Assembly (NCBI GenBank): GCA_934122395.1 | Contig: CAKOWQ010000003.1 | Span: 124,001-188,000, forward strand | Direction: 5' to 3' | Source of the DNA: an uncultured Bacilli bacterium | GTDB lineage: Bacteria; Bacillota_I; Bacilli_A; RF39; UBA660 | DNA length: 64,000 bases | Shown here: positions 52,425 through 61,535 of the stretch, one piece after another | Position numbering within the stretch: position 1 is the stretch's first letter | Layout of the letters: every line of letters starts with the position of its first letter | The notes under the pieces: model-generated | Databases searched by the model: none | Told to the model about the DNA's origin: nothing | Seen by the model: the letters and a program-made list of their open reading frames with translations, nothing else | Program-made: the position numbers and the translations under genes

Positions 52425-55400
52425 ATGAGGTTTATTAAAAGAAAGTTTAGTAAAATCAATAAAAGAACAATATTATCTGTTTCAATATGTTTAGTTATAT
52501 TCGTAATGAGCTTAGGATATGCTGCCTTATCTCAACATATGGATATAGATGGTGTAGCACAAATAGATAGAAGTTGGATTATTAAAATAACAGGTATAAC
52601 TTCTACGGTTACTAATGGTGGAGTAGATAAATCTAAGACTTATGTGAGTACTACTGCTACTTTAAATGCATCACTTCCTACAAAAGATGCTACAGTAACT
52701 TATTCAATAACGTTAGCAAATGATGGTAATATACCAGCTAAGTTAAGTACTATTGAAAAAATAGAAGATGAAAACTATGCAATAACTTATGAGATAGAGG
52801 GTGTTTTAGAGGATACCACAGTATTAAAACCTGATGAGACAGTAGTAGCTAAAGTTACTATTAAAGCTCAAGATGGTGTAGAAAATTTATCTGCTTTGGA
52901 TAAAAGTATTATGCTTACATTTAACTTTATAGAAAAAAGTGGTAATAACGGTAACAATTCAGGTGACTCAACCTCACAAAGCACAATTGCATACCAACCA
53001 GGTGATGCTATATTGTTGGATCCAGGAGATGGTACTACAAGATTGTTTTATGTAATATCAACTGATGATAATAGTTCTAAAAGTACAGTTACATTAATTT
53101 GTAATGATTCTATTATGAGTGCGCCAGCTGAAACTGCTGCTAGTGCAGCTAGTGGAATTACAAATTGGAGTGTAGCATCTTCTAAAAGACTTCCTACGAT
53201 GGATGAGGTCGCAGCACTATCAGGATATACAATGAGTCAATTAAACAAAAATTTAGGCCGAACAATTATTCCTGAATGGTTGGCTGGCTCAACTACTGGT
53301 ATGATGACGGCTACTTCTAGTACGAATGGTGATGAATATTATGTAATTAGTAATACTGGTAAAGGAATGAATGGTGTTCCTTCGCTTCAATCTGCATCCA
53401 CTATGGTTAGTGTTAGACCAGTAATTGAAGTGTATAAAGTAGCACTACCTAGTTATAATAATGGCTATGGTGAATATACTGTTGGAGATAAAGTAAAACT
53501 AGTTGATGGTAGTAATTGGTATGTTGTTAAAAACACTGGAAAATATGATGCAATGGTTACTTTGTATTCTGATTATACATTAACAACACGTGCTTTTGAT
53601 ACGAGTACTACTTCTAATGGAAAATATGATCCTAACGTTAGCACAAATATTGGTTATTATATGGAAAATACTGCGCTACAAACAATTACACATCCATTGG
53701 GGCTATATAATGGATCGGATCTTACAGGGGTAACGATTAGAATTCCTACTGAAGAAGAGGCTGTTAATTTATATAATATAGATGATACTTTATTTGCTGG
53801 TGCTTCGCCAACCTGGGTTTTGCCTTCTGCTACAGGTGGACATAATAATGCTTTTTATATGGGTGGTGGAATAACTTTATCTGCTACTACTACTGGTGTG
53901 CAAGTTAGGCCGGTAATTACAGTATTAAAAAGTAATATTCAAGCAATAGATGCGGGATATAAAATTGCTAATTTATTTAATACTCCTATTAGCGATAACG
54001 GAATTGACTTCTATTATGGGCCTACTTCATCTACTTCTAGTGCAGGTTACAAAGAAAAATCATATGGAAGTACATCTACTATTTCGTTTACAGCATCTAC
54101 TACTTATTATTTTGGGAAGAGCTATAAGTTTGATTCTTCTACAGGTTATTATAGTTTAAATGATACCACATCATCAACTTGGTCTAATATGTCAAGTAAT
54201 TATTCAAAGTATCCATATACTTGCAAGGCTACTTCTTCAACTGGAAATTGCACTACATTATATAAAATGGTTAACCATTCTAGTTCAACAACTGGATATG
54301 CATATACATATACTCGTATGAGCAAAGGATTGTACTTTAAAGAAACAACAAGTAGTACAACAACAACTATAGGTGCTAGTGTTCCTTACAAATATGGTAC
54401 TAGTTATACTTTTGATAATAGTACGGGAGTTTATTCTTTGTCTGGTGCTATTTCATCAGTTACAGGATCTAATGTTTCTTCAAGTGCACCATACACTTGT
54501 AAAAATAATTACACTACTACATGCACTTCATTATATCAAATAACAGGACAAGCGAGTGGTAGTACTACTTCTTTTGAAGTCACTCTTCATTCAACTAGCA
54601 GAATTATTAACACTGCAGATAAGTCAAATGGAATTGGGCTATTCTATACGAGTACCAATACCGAGGGCAACAAAAAGACTTATTATTTTAGAGGACAAGT
54701 TGATAATTATATAAAATTTGGAGGTTTTTACTGGAGTATAATAAGAATAAATGAGGATGGTTCAATAAGACTGATCTATCTTGGAACTGACGGTCGAACT
54801 TATAATATTGCAGAGGATCAATATAATATTTATCCTGCGTCTAGGCCTTTTAACGCCTATATAGGATATATGTTTGGAACGGCAGGTGCCACAACATATG
54901 CTAATGAACATGCAAATACATACAATAGTTCAATTAAAACAGCATTAGATACGTGGTATAAAAATAATTTAATTAGTTATGCTAATAATATTGTGGATGC
55001 AGGCTTTTGTAACGATAGGAGTATTGCTTCTGCTTCCAAAACATGGAATTCTAATGATACCGCTTTAGGATATGGTAGTAACACAACTTATTATGGGGCA
55101 ACTAATCGATTAATAAACAATAGTCATCCACAATTTAAATGTCCACAAACTAACGATTTGTTTACTACAGCAAAATCAGGTAGTGGTAATAAAAAATTGA
55201 CTTATCCGATAGGTTTAATAACTGCAGATGAGGCAAATTATGCAGGATTAAGCCGCGGTGGAAATATTGATCATTATTTGTTTACTGGTGCTTCCGGTTT
55301 TTGGACAATGACACCTTACTATACTGGTAATATGTTTGGCGCAGTAAGTGGTGCAACATTACAATCGGCTGTGCTTACTTCAACGTATGGTATAAGACCA

Positions 55401-55478
55401 GTAATTAATGTAAGCCCTTATGTTAAGAATATTACTGGAATTGGTACGTTTGCTAATCCATATGTTTTAAATTACTAA
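52425..55478 (+). CDS. Large modular surface protein, unknown function
   Basis: A 1017-aa exported protein with a basic N-terminus and one hydrophobic segment (ILSVSICLVIFVMSLGYAAL). The N-terminal domain (about 30-180) looks like a beta-sandwich of the camelysin/TasA kind (AALSQHMDIDGVAQIDRS). Three modules then each end in a phrase like VRPVIEV, VRPVITV or IRPVINV. Between the second and third lies a Ser/Thr-rich part with two copies of a short module with paired Cys (SYKFDSSTGYYSL...YTCK...C and SYTFDNSTGVYSL...YTCK...C). The third module has FGGFYWSIIRINEDGSIRLIY, a conserved phrase in surface proteins of gut Bacilli. Function unknown; no LPxTG. Adhesion or matrix role is inference. Confidence 0.82.
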   Translation: MRFIKRKFSKINKRTILSVSICLVIFVMSLGYAALSQHMDIDGVAQIDRSWIIKITGITSTVTNGGVDKSKTYVSTTATLNASLPTKDATVTYSITLANDGNIPAKLSTIEKIEDENYAITYEIEGVLEDTTVLKPDETVVAKVTIKAQDGVENLSALDKSIMLTFNFIEKSGNNGNNSGDSTSQSTIAYQPGDAILLDPGDGTTRLFYVISTDDNSSKSTVTLICNDSIMSAPAETAASAASGITNWSVASSKRLPTMDEVAALSGYTMSQLNKNLGRTIIPEWLAGSTTGMMTATSSTNGDEYYVISNTGKGMNGVPSLQSASTMVSVRPVIEVYKVALPSYNNGYGEYTVGDKVKLVDGSNWYVVKNTGKYDAMVTLYSDYTLTTRAFDTSTTSNGKYDPNVSTNIGYYMENTALQTITHPLGLYNGSDLTGVTIRIPTEEEAVNLYNIDDTLFAGASPTWVLPSATGGHNNAFYMGGGITLSATTTGVQVRPVITVLKSNIQAIDAGYKIANLFNTPISDNGIDFYYGPTSSTSSAGYKEKSYGSTSTISFTASTTYYFGKSYKFDSSTGYYSLNDTTSSTWSNMSSNYSKYPYTCKATSSTGNCTTLYKMVNHSSSTTGYAYTYTRMSKGLYFKETTSSTTTTIGASVPYKYGTSYTFDNSTGVYSLSGAISSVTGSNVSSSAPYTCKNNYTTTCTSLYQITGQASGSTTSFEVTLHSTSRIINTADKSNGIGLFYTSTNTEGNKKTYYFRGQVDNYIKFGGFYWSIIRINEDGSIRLIYLGTDGRTYNIAEDQYNIYPASRPFNAYIGYMFGTAGATTYANEHANTYNSSIKTALDTWYKNNLISYANNIVDAGFCNDRSIASASKTWNSNDTALGYGSNTTYYGATNRLINNSHPQFKCPQTNDLFTTAKSGSGNKKLTYPIGLITADEANYAGLSRGGNIDHYLFTGASGFWTMTPYYTGNMFGAVSGATLQSAVLTSTYGIRPVINVSPYVKNITGIGTFANPYVLNY
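54103..54543 (+). repeat. Two-copy Ser/Thr-rich module with paired cysteines
   Basis: Protein-level repeats within the surface protein: YYFGKSYKFDSSTGYYSLND ... YPYTCK ... CTTLYKM and YKYGTSYTFDNSTGVYSLSG ... APYTCK ... CTSLYQI. The spacing is about 90-95 residues between copies, and each copy contains two Cys able to form a disulfide. The limits are approximate. Confidence 0.7.
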
Positions 55479-55497
55479 AGAACTTCGGTTCTTTTTT
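55478..55497 (+). terminator. Rho-independent terminator
   Basis: AAGAAC (55478-55483), TTCG tetraloop, GTTCTT (55488-55493) and a T run, overlapping the stop codon. Confidence 0.88.
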
Positions 55498-55499
55498 TC

Positions 55500-55528
55500 T
55501 TGTTAAAAAAACAGCTTTATAGTATAAT
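55500..55528 (+). promoter_or_regulatory. Promoter of smc
   Basis: TTGTTA (55500-55505) and TATAAT (55523-55528) are 17 bases apart, 24 bases before the ATG. Confidence 0.8.
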
Positions 55529-55552
55529 TTTCATAGTAGATAGGGTGATAGT

Positions 55553-58501
55553 ATGTACTTGAAAGAAATAAGTGCATCTGGATTTAAGTCTTTTGCAGAT
55601 AAGCTTACAATAAATCTAGATGGCAAAACAACATGTATAGTTGGTCCTAATGGCTCTGGTAAAAGCAATATTGTAGATGCGGTTAGATGGGTTTTAGGAG
55701 AACAATCAGTAAAATCTCTAAGGGGAGATAACGGAATGACTGATGTTATTTTTTCTGGTTCAAAATCAAGAAATTCTTTAAATGTAGCATCTGTTTCATT
55801 AACTTTTGATAACAGTGATAATTATATAAATATTCCATATAACGAAGTATCTATCAAAAGAAGGGTGTATCGTACTGGTGAAAATGAGTACTTTTTAAAT
55901 GGTGATAAATGTCGATTAAAAGATATAACTGATTTATTCATAGATAGTGGTATTGGTAAAGATGCTTTTAATATTATTTCTCAAGGCGATATTAGTAAGA
56001 TATTATCTAATTCACCAGAAGAACGTCGGACTATATTTGAAAGTGCTGCTGGTGTATTAAAGTATAAAAAAAGAAAAGAAGAAGCAATAAGAAAATTAGA
56101 TAGAACTAATAATAATCTTGACCGTGTAAATGATATTATTGCAGAACTTGAAGTACAAGTAGAGCCATTAAAAGAACAAAGCAAAAAAGCTAGGGAATAT
56201 TTAGATAATAAAGAAAAATTAGAAAATATAGAAGTAGCATTACTAGCATACGAAATAGAAGAAATGAACTATAAGTATGAAGAAGTTAAGAAAAATGTAA
56301 GTGAGTTAAATACTAAGATATTAAACTTAAATGTAAAAGGTAATAGTGATGATACTTTATTTATTGAAAGTAAAAATGAATTAAGTAAATTAAATTTTGA
56401 ATTAAATAATTACAATAATAAACTTCTTGAATTAACAAAAAAGGAAGAAAAACTTAATGGTGAGTTAAATATTCTTAAAGAAAGAAGTAAATATGATGCT
56501 TCTAATACTAAAGTTCATGAAAATATTGCTAGATTAAAAGAAGAAAAATTAAAATTAGAAAATGACTTATATTTAATTAACAAAGATATAGATGGTTTAT
56601 CAAATGAAATTAATACAGAAAAAGATAATATTAGTAAAGTTGAACTCGAAGCATCTAATTTAAAGAAACGTAAAGATAATTTCTTGTCTGATTTAGATAA
56701 TAAAACAAGAGAAAAAACAAATGTATCTCATAAAATAGAGGTTCTTGATAATTATATTTCTTCTGGTGGAAGTCTATCTAATAGTGTTAAATCTGTATTA
56801 AATAATCCTAGATTAAGTGGTATTCGTAACGCTTTAGGTAATTTAATTGAAGTGGATGAAGAATATACTAAAGCTTTGGAAGTAGCACTTTTAGCAAGTA
56901 AACAATATGTGGTTGTTGATGACCCTAATTGTGCTAAAAAAGCGATTAATTATTTAAAAGATAATAATTTAGGTAGAGCAACATTTTTCCCTATATCAGT
57001 TATTAAACCTAGGGGAATTGACCATGAAACTTTATGTTTACTTAGTAATGAAGATGGATTCATTAATATATTTTCTAATGTAGTTAAATATGATGAAAAG
57101 TATTATGGTGTTGTATCTAATCAATTAGGTAATGTAATACTAGTAGATAATATTGACACTGCTAATAGAATAAGTAAAAAGATTAATCAAAGATACAAAA
57201 TTGTTACAATTGATGGAGAAGTTATTAATGTAGGCGGTTCTATTACTGGTGGTAGTATTCAAGTAGGAAAAAGTATCATTAGTGAGAAAAAGGAACTCGA
57301 ATATTTAATTAGACACAATAAAGAATTAGATGTTGTAATAAATGAAATTAATAATGAAATAGTAAATTGTAATAAAAATATTAATAAAATTGAAGAAGAA
57401 TTATTTACTGATAGAAGTAAATTAGTAGAAAAAGAAGAGTTGTTACATAATAAAGAGAATAATAAAGCTCTTATTAATACTAATTTAGATCAAGTATTAA
57501 ACGAACTTAATAGTTTAGGACATGTAGTAGATTCATCACTTTCTAGGGAAGAAGAAAGATTAATGAATGAGTTTTATCAAGTAAATCGTGATAAAGAAGA
57601 ACTAGTTAAAGAGATTAATAACAAAACTAAAGAAAAAGATAAATTATCTATGAAAATAGATGAAATGGAAGCTAATAATAAAATTAATAATTCACTTTTA
57701 TATAAAACTGAAAAAGAATTAAAAGAACAAGAAATCTTATTAGGGAAATTAGATGTTAAGTTAGATAATCATTTAAATATTTTAAGAGAAGATTATGAAC
57801 TTACTTTCGAAAAAGCTAAAGATGGATACGTTTTAGAACTTGATCCAGAAGAAGCAAGAACAAATGTTAATATTTATAAAAATAATATTAAAAGATTAGG
57901 TATGGTTAATCTAGCAGCTATTGAAGATTATCAAAGAGTAAGTGAAAGATATGAATTCTTATCTACTCAAAAAAATGATTTATTAAATGCTAAAGATACA
58001 TTACTAGAAATAATAGAAGAAATGGATTCAGTTATGAAAGAAGAATTCTTAACTACTTTTGAACAAATAGAAGTAGAGTTTAAGAAAGTATTTAAAGAAT
58101 TGTTCCATGGTGGTACTGCTACTTTAAAATTAACTGACCCTAATAATGTATTAGAGACAGGAATAGATATTATTGCATCTCCTCCTGGAAAGAAATTAAC
58201 TTCTATATCATTATTATCTGGTGGTGAGAAGACTCTTACAGCAATAAGTTTAATATTTGCCATATTAAATGTAAGAACTGTGCCTTTCTGTTTATTTGAT
58301 GAGGTTGAAGCAGCACTTGATGAAGCTAATGTAGACAATTTTGGTAAATATTTAAATAACTATAGTGATAAGACACAATTCTTAATTATTACTCACAAGA
58401 AAAAGACAATGGAATATGCTAATACACTTTATGGTATTACAATGCAAGAGTCTGGTGTAAGTAAGTTAGTAAGTGTTAAATTAGATAAAATAGGGGAATA
58501 A
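55553..58501 (+). CDS. smc: Chromosome segregation protein SMC
   Basis: This condensin ATPase organises chromosomes together with ScpA and ScpB. The N-terminal head has SGFKSFAD and Walker A GPNGSGKSN. Two coiled-coil arms flank a hinge (about residues 405-560, with GRATFFPIS and GSITGGSI). The C-terminal head has signature LLSGGEKTL and Walker B CLFDEVEAALDEANV. At 982 aa it is about 200 residues shorter than Bacillus SMC (1186 aa), so the coiled coils must be shorter; I see no frameshift. The ATG follows AGGGTGAT. It ends at a strong terminator. Confidence 0.95.
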   Translation: MYLKEISASGFKSFADKLTINLDGKTTCIVGPNGSGKSNIVDAVRWVLGEQSVKSLRGDNGMTDVIFSGSKSRNSLNVASVSLTFDNSDNYINIPYNEVSIKRRVYRTGENEYFLNGDKCRLKDITDLFIDSGIGKDAFNIISQGDISKILSNSPEERRTIFESAAGVLKYKKRKEEAIRKLDRTNNNLDRVNDIIAELEVQVEPLKEQSKKAREYLDNKEKLENIEVALLAYEIEEMNYKYEEVKKNVSELNTKILNLNVKGNSDDTLFIESKNELSKLNFELNNYNNKLLELTKKEEKLNGELNILKERSKYDASNTKVHENIARLKEEKLKLENDLYLINKDIDGLSNEINTEKDNISKVELEASNLKKRKDNFLSDLDNKTREKTNVSHKIEVLDNYISSGGSLSNSVKSVLNNPRLSGIRNALGNLIEVDEEYTKALEVALLASKQYVVVDDPNCAKKAINYLKDNNLGRATFFPISVIKPRGIDHETLCLLSNEDGFINIFSNVVKYDEKYYGVVSNQLGNVILVDNIDTANRISKKINQRYKIVTIDGEVINVGGSITGGSIQVGKSIISEKKELEYLIRHNKELDVVINEINNEIVNCNKNINKIEEELFTDRSKLVEKEELLHNKENNKALINTNLDQVLNELNSLGHVVDSSLSREEERLMNEFYQVNRDKEELVKEINNKTKEKDKLSMKIDEMEANNKINNSLLYKTEKELKEQEILLGKLDVKLDNHLNILREDYELTFEKAKDGYVLELDPEEARTNVNIYKNNIKRLGMVNLAAIEDYQRVSERYEFLSTQKNDLLNAKDTLLEIIEEMDSVMKEEFLTTFEQIEVEFKKVFKELFHGGTATLKLTDPNNVLETGIDIIASPPGKKLTSISLLSGGEKTLTAISLIFAILNVRTVPFCLFDEVEAALDEANVDNFGKYLNNYSDKTQFLIITHKKKTMEYANTLYGITMQESGVSKLVSVKLDKIGE

Positions 58502-58502
58502 G

Positions 58503-58530
58503 ACATTTGACAATAATCAAATGTTTTTTT
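58503..58530 (+). terminator. Rho-independent terminator after smc
   Basis: ACATTTGA (58503-58510) and TCAAATGT (58517-58524) with a 6-base loop and a T run. Confidence 0.88.
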
Positions 58531-58531
58531 C

Positions 58532-58560
58532 TTGCAGTAATTATAATACTATGTTATTCT
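58532..58560 (+). promoter_or_regulatory. Candidate promoter of the ABC-2 exporter operon
   Basis: TTGCAG (58532-58537) and TATTCT (58555-58560) are 17 bases apart; the boxes are moderate matches. Confidence 0.5.
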
Positions 58561-58600
58561 TAATGTGACGTTTGCAAAAAAAATTATATTTTTTATATCT

Positions 58601-58625
58601 ACTACATATAAAAATGTAGTTTTTT
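58601..58625 (+). promoter_or_regulatory. Terminator-like hairpin in the leader of the ABC-2 operon
   Basis: ACTACAT (58601-58607) and ATGTAGT (58614-58620) pair perfectly with a 6-base loop, followed by five T. It is upstream of the ribosome binding site at about 58638 and downstream of the candidate promoter, so it could be an attenuator or a second barrier against smc read-through. Confidence 0.6.
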
Positions 58626-58651
58626 GCGTTGGAGAAAAGGAGTGTGATAAA

Positions 58652-59632
58652 ATGTCATTCATCGAAGTAGAGCACATAAGTAAAACTTTTAAGGTTGTCA
58701 AAAGAGGGAAAGGTGCTAAAGAAGCACTGAAGTCTTTCTTTAGACGAAAGTACAAAATAGTTAATGCTATTTCAGATGTATCTTTTTCTATTGAGAAAGG
58801 TGAAATTGTTGGTTATATTGGACCAAATGGTGCTGGCAAATCTACTACTATAAAAATATTAAGTGGAATATTAACACCAGATAATGGTACTTGTATAATT
58901 GATGGTATGACACCTTGGAAAGATAGAGAAAAGTATGTAAAAAAAATTGGTGTTGTGTTTGGACAGAGAAGTCAATTATGGTGGGATATACCTAGTTCTG
59001 ATACTTTTGATTTATTAAAAGATATCTATAATATTCCAGATGATAAGTTTGAAAAAAACAAAACTGAATTAATTGATGCCTTGAACTTAAAAGAGATTAT
59101 AGATGTTCCAGTAAGGCAGTTGAGTCTAGGACAGCGAATGCGCTGTGAAATAGCAGCATCCTTACTACATAATCCGGAAATATTGTTTTTAGATGAACCT
59201 ACTATTGGGTTGGATGCTGTATCAAAACAAATATTACGTGACTTTATTAAGAAAATAAATAAAGAAAAACAAGTAACTATTATCCTTACTACTCATGATA
59301 TGAGTGATATCGAGTCACTTGCTAAGAGAATTATCTTAATAGGAAAAGGTAATGTTTTATATGATGGTTCTTTGAAAAGTTTAAAACATAAGTATGGTAA
59401 TAATAAATATTTAACTATTGTTACTAAAGATAAATTAAGTCTTAAACATAAAGGAATAATTTCATATGTTAAAGATGTTGATGGATATCACTTTGTAATA
59501 GATTCAAATATTATTAATATTTCTGATTTTTTAAATATTATATCTAATAAGGTCAATATAGATGATGTAGAAATAGATAATGAAAATATAGATAATATTA
59601 TTGTTAAATTATATGAGGAGTACCATATATGA
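58652..59632 (+). CDS. ABC-2 exporter ATP-binding protein (DrrA/NatA-like)
   Basis: A 326-aa nucleotide-binding subunit with Walker A GPNGAGKST, Q-loop GQRSQLWWD, signature LSLGQRMRCE, Walker B LFLDEPTIGLD and switch His in LTTHDMSDI. A C-terminal extension of about 90 residues follows. The form with GQRSQLWWD and R-x-L-S-L-G-Q is typical of ATPases paired with DUF990-type ABC-2 permeases. The start follows AAAGGAGTG; earlier in-frame ATG is in the leader hairpin. Its TGA stop overlaps the next ATG (ATGA). Confidence 0.93.
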   Translation: MSFIEVEHISKTFKVVKRGKGAKEALKSFFRRKYKIVNAISDVSFSIEKGEIVGYIGPNGAGKSTTIKILSGILTPDNGTCIIDGMTPWKDREKYVKKIGVVFGQRSQLWWDIPSSDTFDLLKDIYNIPDDKFEKNKTELIDALNLKEIIDVPVRQLSLGQRMRCEIAASLLHNPEILFLDEPTIGLDAVSKQILRDFIKKINKEKQVTIILTTHDMSDIESLAKRIILIGKGNVLYDGSLKSLKHKYGNNKYLTIVTKDKLSLKHKGIISYVKDVDGYHFVIDSNIINISDFLNIISNKVNIDDVEIDNENIDNIIVKLYEEYHI

Positions 59633-60432
59633 AATTCTATTATTCTTACTTTAAGTTAAAGTTTATATCAGGACTTCAATATAGAACGGCTGCAATAGCA
59701 GGTATTTCTACTCAAATATTCTTTGGACTTATATTTATTATGGTGTATGTTGCTTTTTATTCATCTAATTCTACAGATTTATCGTTTAATCTTCAACAAG
59801 CGGTAACTTATGTATGGCTATGTCAATGCTTCTTTGCATTAGTTAATATGTTTTATAAAGATAATGAAATATTTGATATGATAAGGAAAGGTGATATTGC
59901 TTATGAATTAATAAGACCTAAAAAACTATATTTTGTTTGGTTTTCTAAAATAATAGGCCAAAGACTAGCAATGGTTTCTTTAAGATGTATGCCAGTTATA
60001 ATTATATCGTTATTGTTACCTAAACCTTATAATTTATCTTTGCCAGTAAATTTTTTAAGTTTTCTTCTTTTTATTGTAACTTTAATAATTGGTACTTTAT
60101 TAATGACTTCTATTATAACACTATATCATGTAATAACACTAAGTACATTAAATGAAAAGGGGATAACTAATATTTTTGTTGCTATAGCAGATTTGTTATC
60201 TGGTTTAGTAGTACCAATTCCTTTATTTCCTAGGTTTTTACAAATTATTTCTGATTATTTACCATTTAGATATATAAGTGATTTGCCTTTTAGAATATAC
60301 TCAGGAAACATTGGTATTAGTGAAGGATTAATAGGAATATTAATTCAAATAATATGGATAGGTATAATTACTATCGTTGGATATATCCTTACTAATAAAT
60401 CACTTAAAAGAGTAGTGGTACAAGGAGGTTAG
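59629..60432 (+). CDS. ABC-2 family permease subunit 1
   Basis: A 267-aa membrane protein with six hydrophobic helices. The phrase MIRKGDIAYELIRPKKLYFVWFSK is typical of the DUF990/ABC-2 permease family paired with DrrA-like ATPases. The role is export of an unidentified substrate. ATGA overlap with the ATPase gene shows coupling; the second permease starts 1 base after its stop. Confidence 0.9.
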   Translation: MKFYYSYFKLKFISGLQYRTAAIAGISTQIFFGLIFIMVYVAFYSSNSTDLSFNLQQAVTYVWLCQCFFALVNMFYKDNEIFDMIRKGDIAYELIRPKKLYFVWFSKIIGQRLAMVSLRCMPVIIISLLLPKPYNLSLPVNFLSFLLFIVTLIIGTLLMTSIITLYHVITLSTLNEKGITNIFVAIADLLSGLVVPIPLFPRFLQIISDYLPFRYISDLPFRIYSGNIGISEGLIGILIQIIWIGIITIVGYILTNKSLKRVVVQGG

Positions 60433-60433
60433 G

Positions 60434-61210
60434 ATGAAGTTATATTTTAAAGCATTTAAATTACATTTTAAATCTATGTTAGAGTATAGAGCATCTTTTA
60501 TTATTTCTTTCTTATCACAAATACTAGTATTTTTCTCATATTATTTTATAATTCTTTCTTTATTTGATAAGTTTAATAATATTAAAGGTTTTACTTTATA
60601 TGAAGTGTTACTTTGTTTTTCGATAATTCAATTTGGTTTTTCTTTTTGTGAATGCTTTGCAAGAGGAATAGATAGGTTTGATAGGATTATTTTAAATGGG
60701 GATTTTGATAGATTGTTATTAAGACCTAAGAATGTTGTTTTACAAGTTTTATGTAATGATGCTGATTTTGTAAAATTATCAAGATTAATACAATCATTAG
60801 TAGTTATGGTAATAGCACTTATAAATCTTAATGTTAAGTGGAGTATTATCAAAGTTATAACTTTAGTATTAATGATGTCTAGTGCGGTAGCAATATTCTT
60901 TGGTATTTTCTTACTGGCTGCTTCTTATTGCTTTATTACAGTACAAGGATTAGAAGTAAGAAATGTATTTACTGATGGTGGTAAACATATGGCTCAATAT
61001 CCTATTGGAATATTTAATAAAGGTTGGGTGTTATTCTTTACTTTTGTTATACCTTATGCATTTGTAAATTATTATCCATTATTGTATTTCGTTGGTAAAA
61101 GTAATAATATTTATTATGGGTTTCTTCCTTTAATCGTCTTTTTGTATCTAATTCCATGTTTTATTGTATTTAATAAAGGAATAAAAAGATATGCAAGTGT
61201 TGGGTCATAA
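60434..61210 (+). CDS. ABC-2 family permease subunit 2
   Basis: A 258-aa membrane protein with six helices and the matching phrase NGDFDRLLLRPKNVVLQVL, related to subunit 1. Together they form a heterodimeric permease with the preceding ATPase. CAAGGAGG lies upstream of the ATG, inside the end of the preceding gene. The end TSVGS is close to a short ORF that starts inside it. Confidence 0.9.
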   Translation: MKLYFKAFKLHFKSMLEYRASFIISFLSQILVFFSYYFIILSLFDKFNNIKGFTLYEVLLCFSIIQFGFSFCECFARGIDRFDRIILNGDFDRLLLRPKNVVLQVLCNDADFVKLSRLIQSLVVMVIALINLNVKWSIIKVITLVLMMSSAVAIFFGIFLLAASYCFITVQGLEVRNVFTDGGKHMAQYPIGIFNKGWVLFFTFVIPYAFVNYYPLLYFVGKSNNIYYGFLPLIVFLYLIPCFIVFNKGIKRYASVGS

Positions 61211-61361
61211 TGATTATTATAAAGCTTATGATGATAGATATAAAAAGGTTTATAAAGATTCCAACATTTATTTAAAAAATTTATTGACAAATATTAAAAG
61301 TATGCTTAAATATAATTTAATTAATTTGAGAAGGAGACTGCATGAAAAAAAGATTCTATAA
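61191..61361 (+). pseudogene. Short ORF, possible methyltransferase remnant
   Basis: A 56-codon frame overlapping the end of the second permease by 20 bases. The opening MQVLGHNDYYKAYDDRYKKVY resembles, in order, the N-termini of some SAM methyltransferases (HNDYYKAYDDRYK), but the motif I glycine loop and the rest are missing. The second half overlaps a consensus promoter for the next small ORF, so it is likely not coding there. It could be a truncated remnant or chance. Confidence 0.3.
61284..61312 (+). promoter_or_regulatory. Promoter before a 48-aa ORF and rsh
   Basis: TTGACA (61284-61289) with TAAATA (61307-61312) at 17 bases; a TATAAT at 61311-61316 is an alternative -10 with longer spacing. 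Confidence 0.6.
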
Positions 61362-61488
61362 CGGAATTATTAGATTTAATCAAAAAATCAGTGCTAGGAA
61401 TAAACATTATACTAACATTATTTACTCATGTTCTCTTTTAGACTTAATTATTAATAAGATAATAACGGCGACCGAAATTACATTATAA
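61342..61488 (+). CDS. Small 48-aa ORF upstream of the RSH gene
   Basis: A basic short protein (MKKRFYNGIIRFNQKISARN, then HYTNIIYSCSLLDLIINKII) with a strong AGAAGGAGA ribosome binding site 6 bases upstream and a promoter ahead. Its last bases form the 5' arm of a hairpin whose 3' arm precedes the rsh ribosome binding site. It might be a leader peptide, a small toxin-like peptide or a small protein; no homologue is recognised. A Cys and several His/Tyr are present. It lacks a GG leader and signal peptide. Confidence 0.5.
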   Translation: MKKRFYNGIIRFNQKISARNKHYTNIIYSCSLLDLIINKIITATEITL

Positions 61489-61519
61489 TATAGTGTTTTT
61501 TGGCACCGTTATTTTATTT
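61461..61519 (+). terminator. Hairpin between the small ORF and rsh
   Basis: AATAACGG (61461-61468) and CCGTTATT (61506-61513) with a long loop and a T-rich tail (TTATTT). This could be a terminator or attenuator; a TATAAT at 61484-61489 in its loop could also serve as a -10 box for rsh. Confidence 0.5.
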
Positions 61520-61535
61520 GTAGGAGGTGTTTTGA

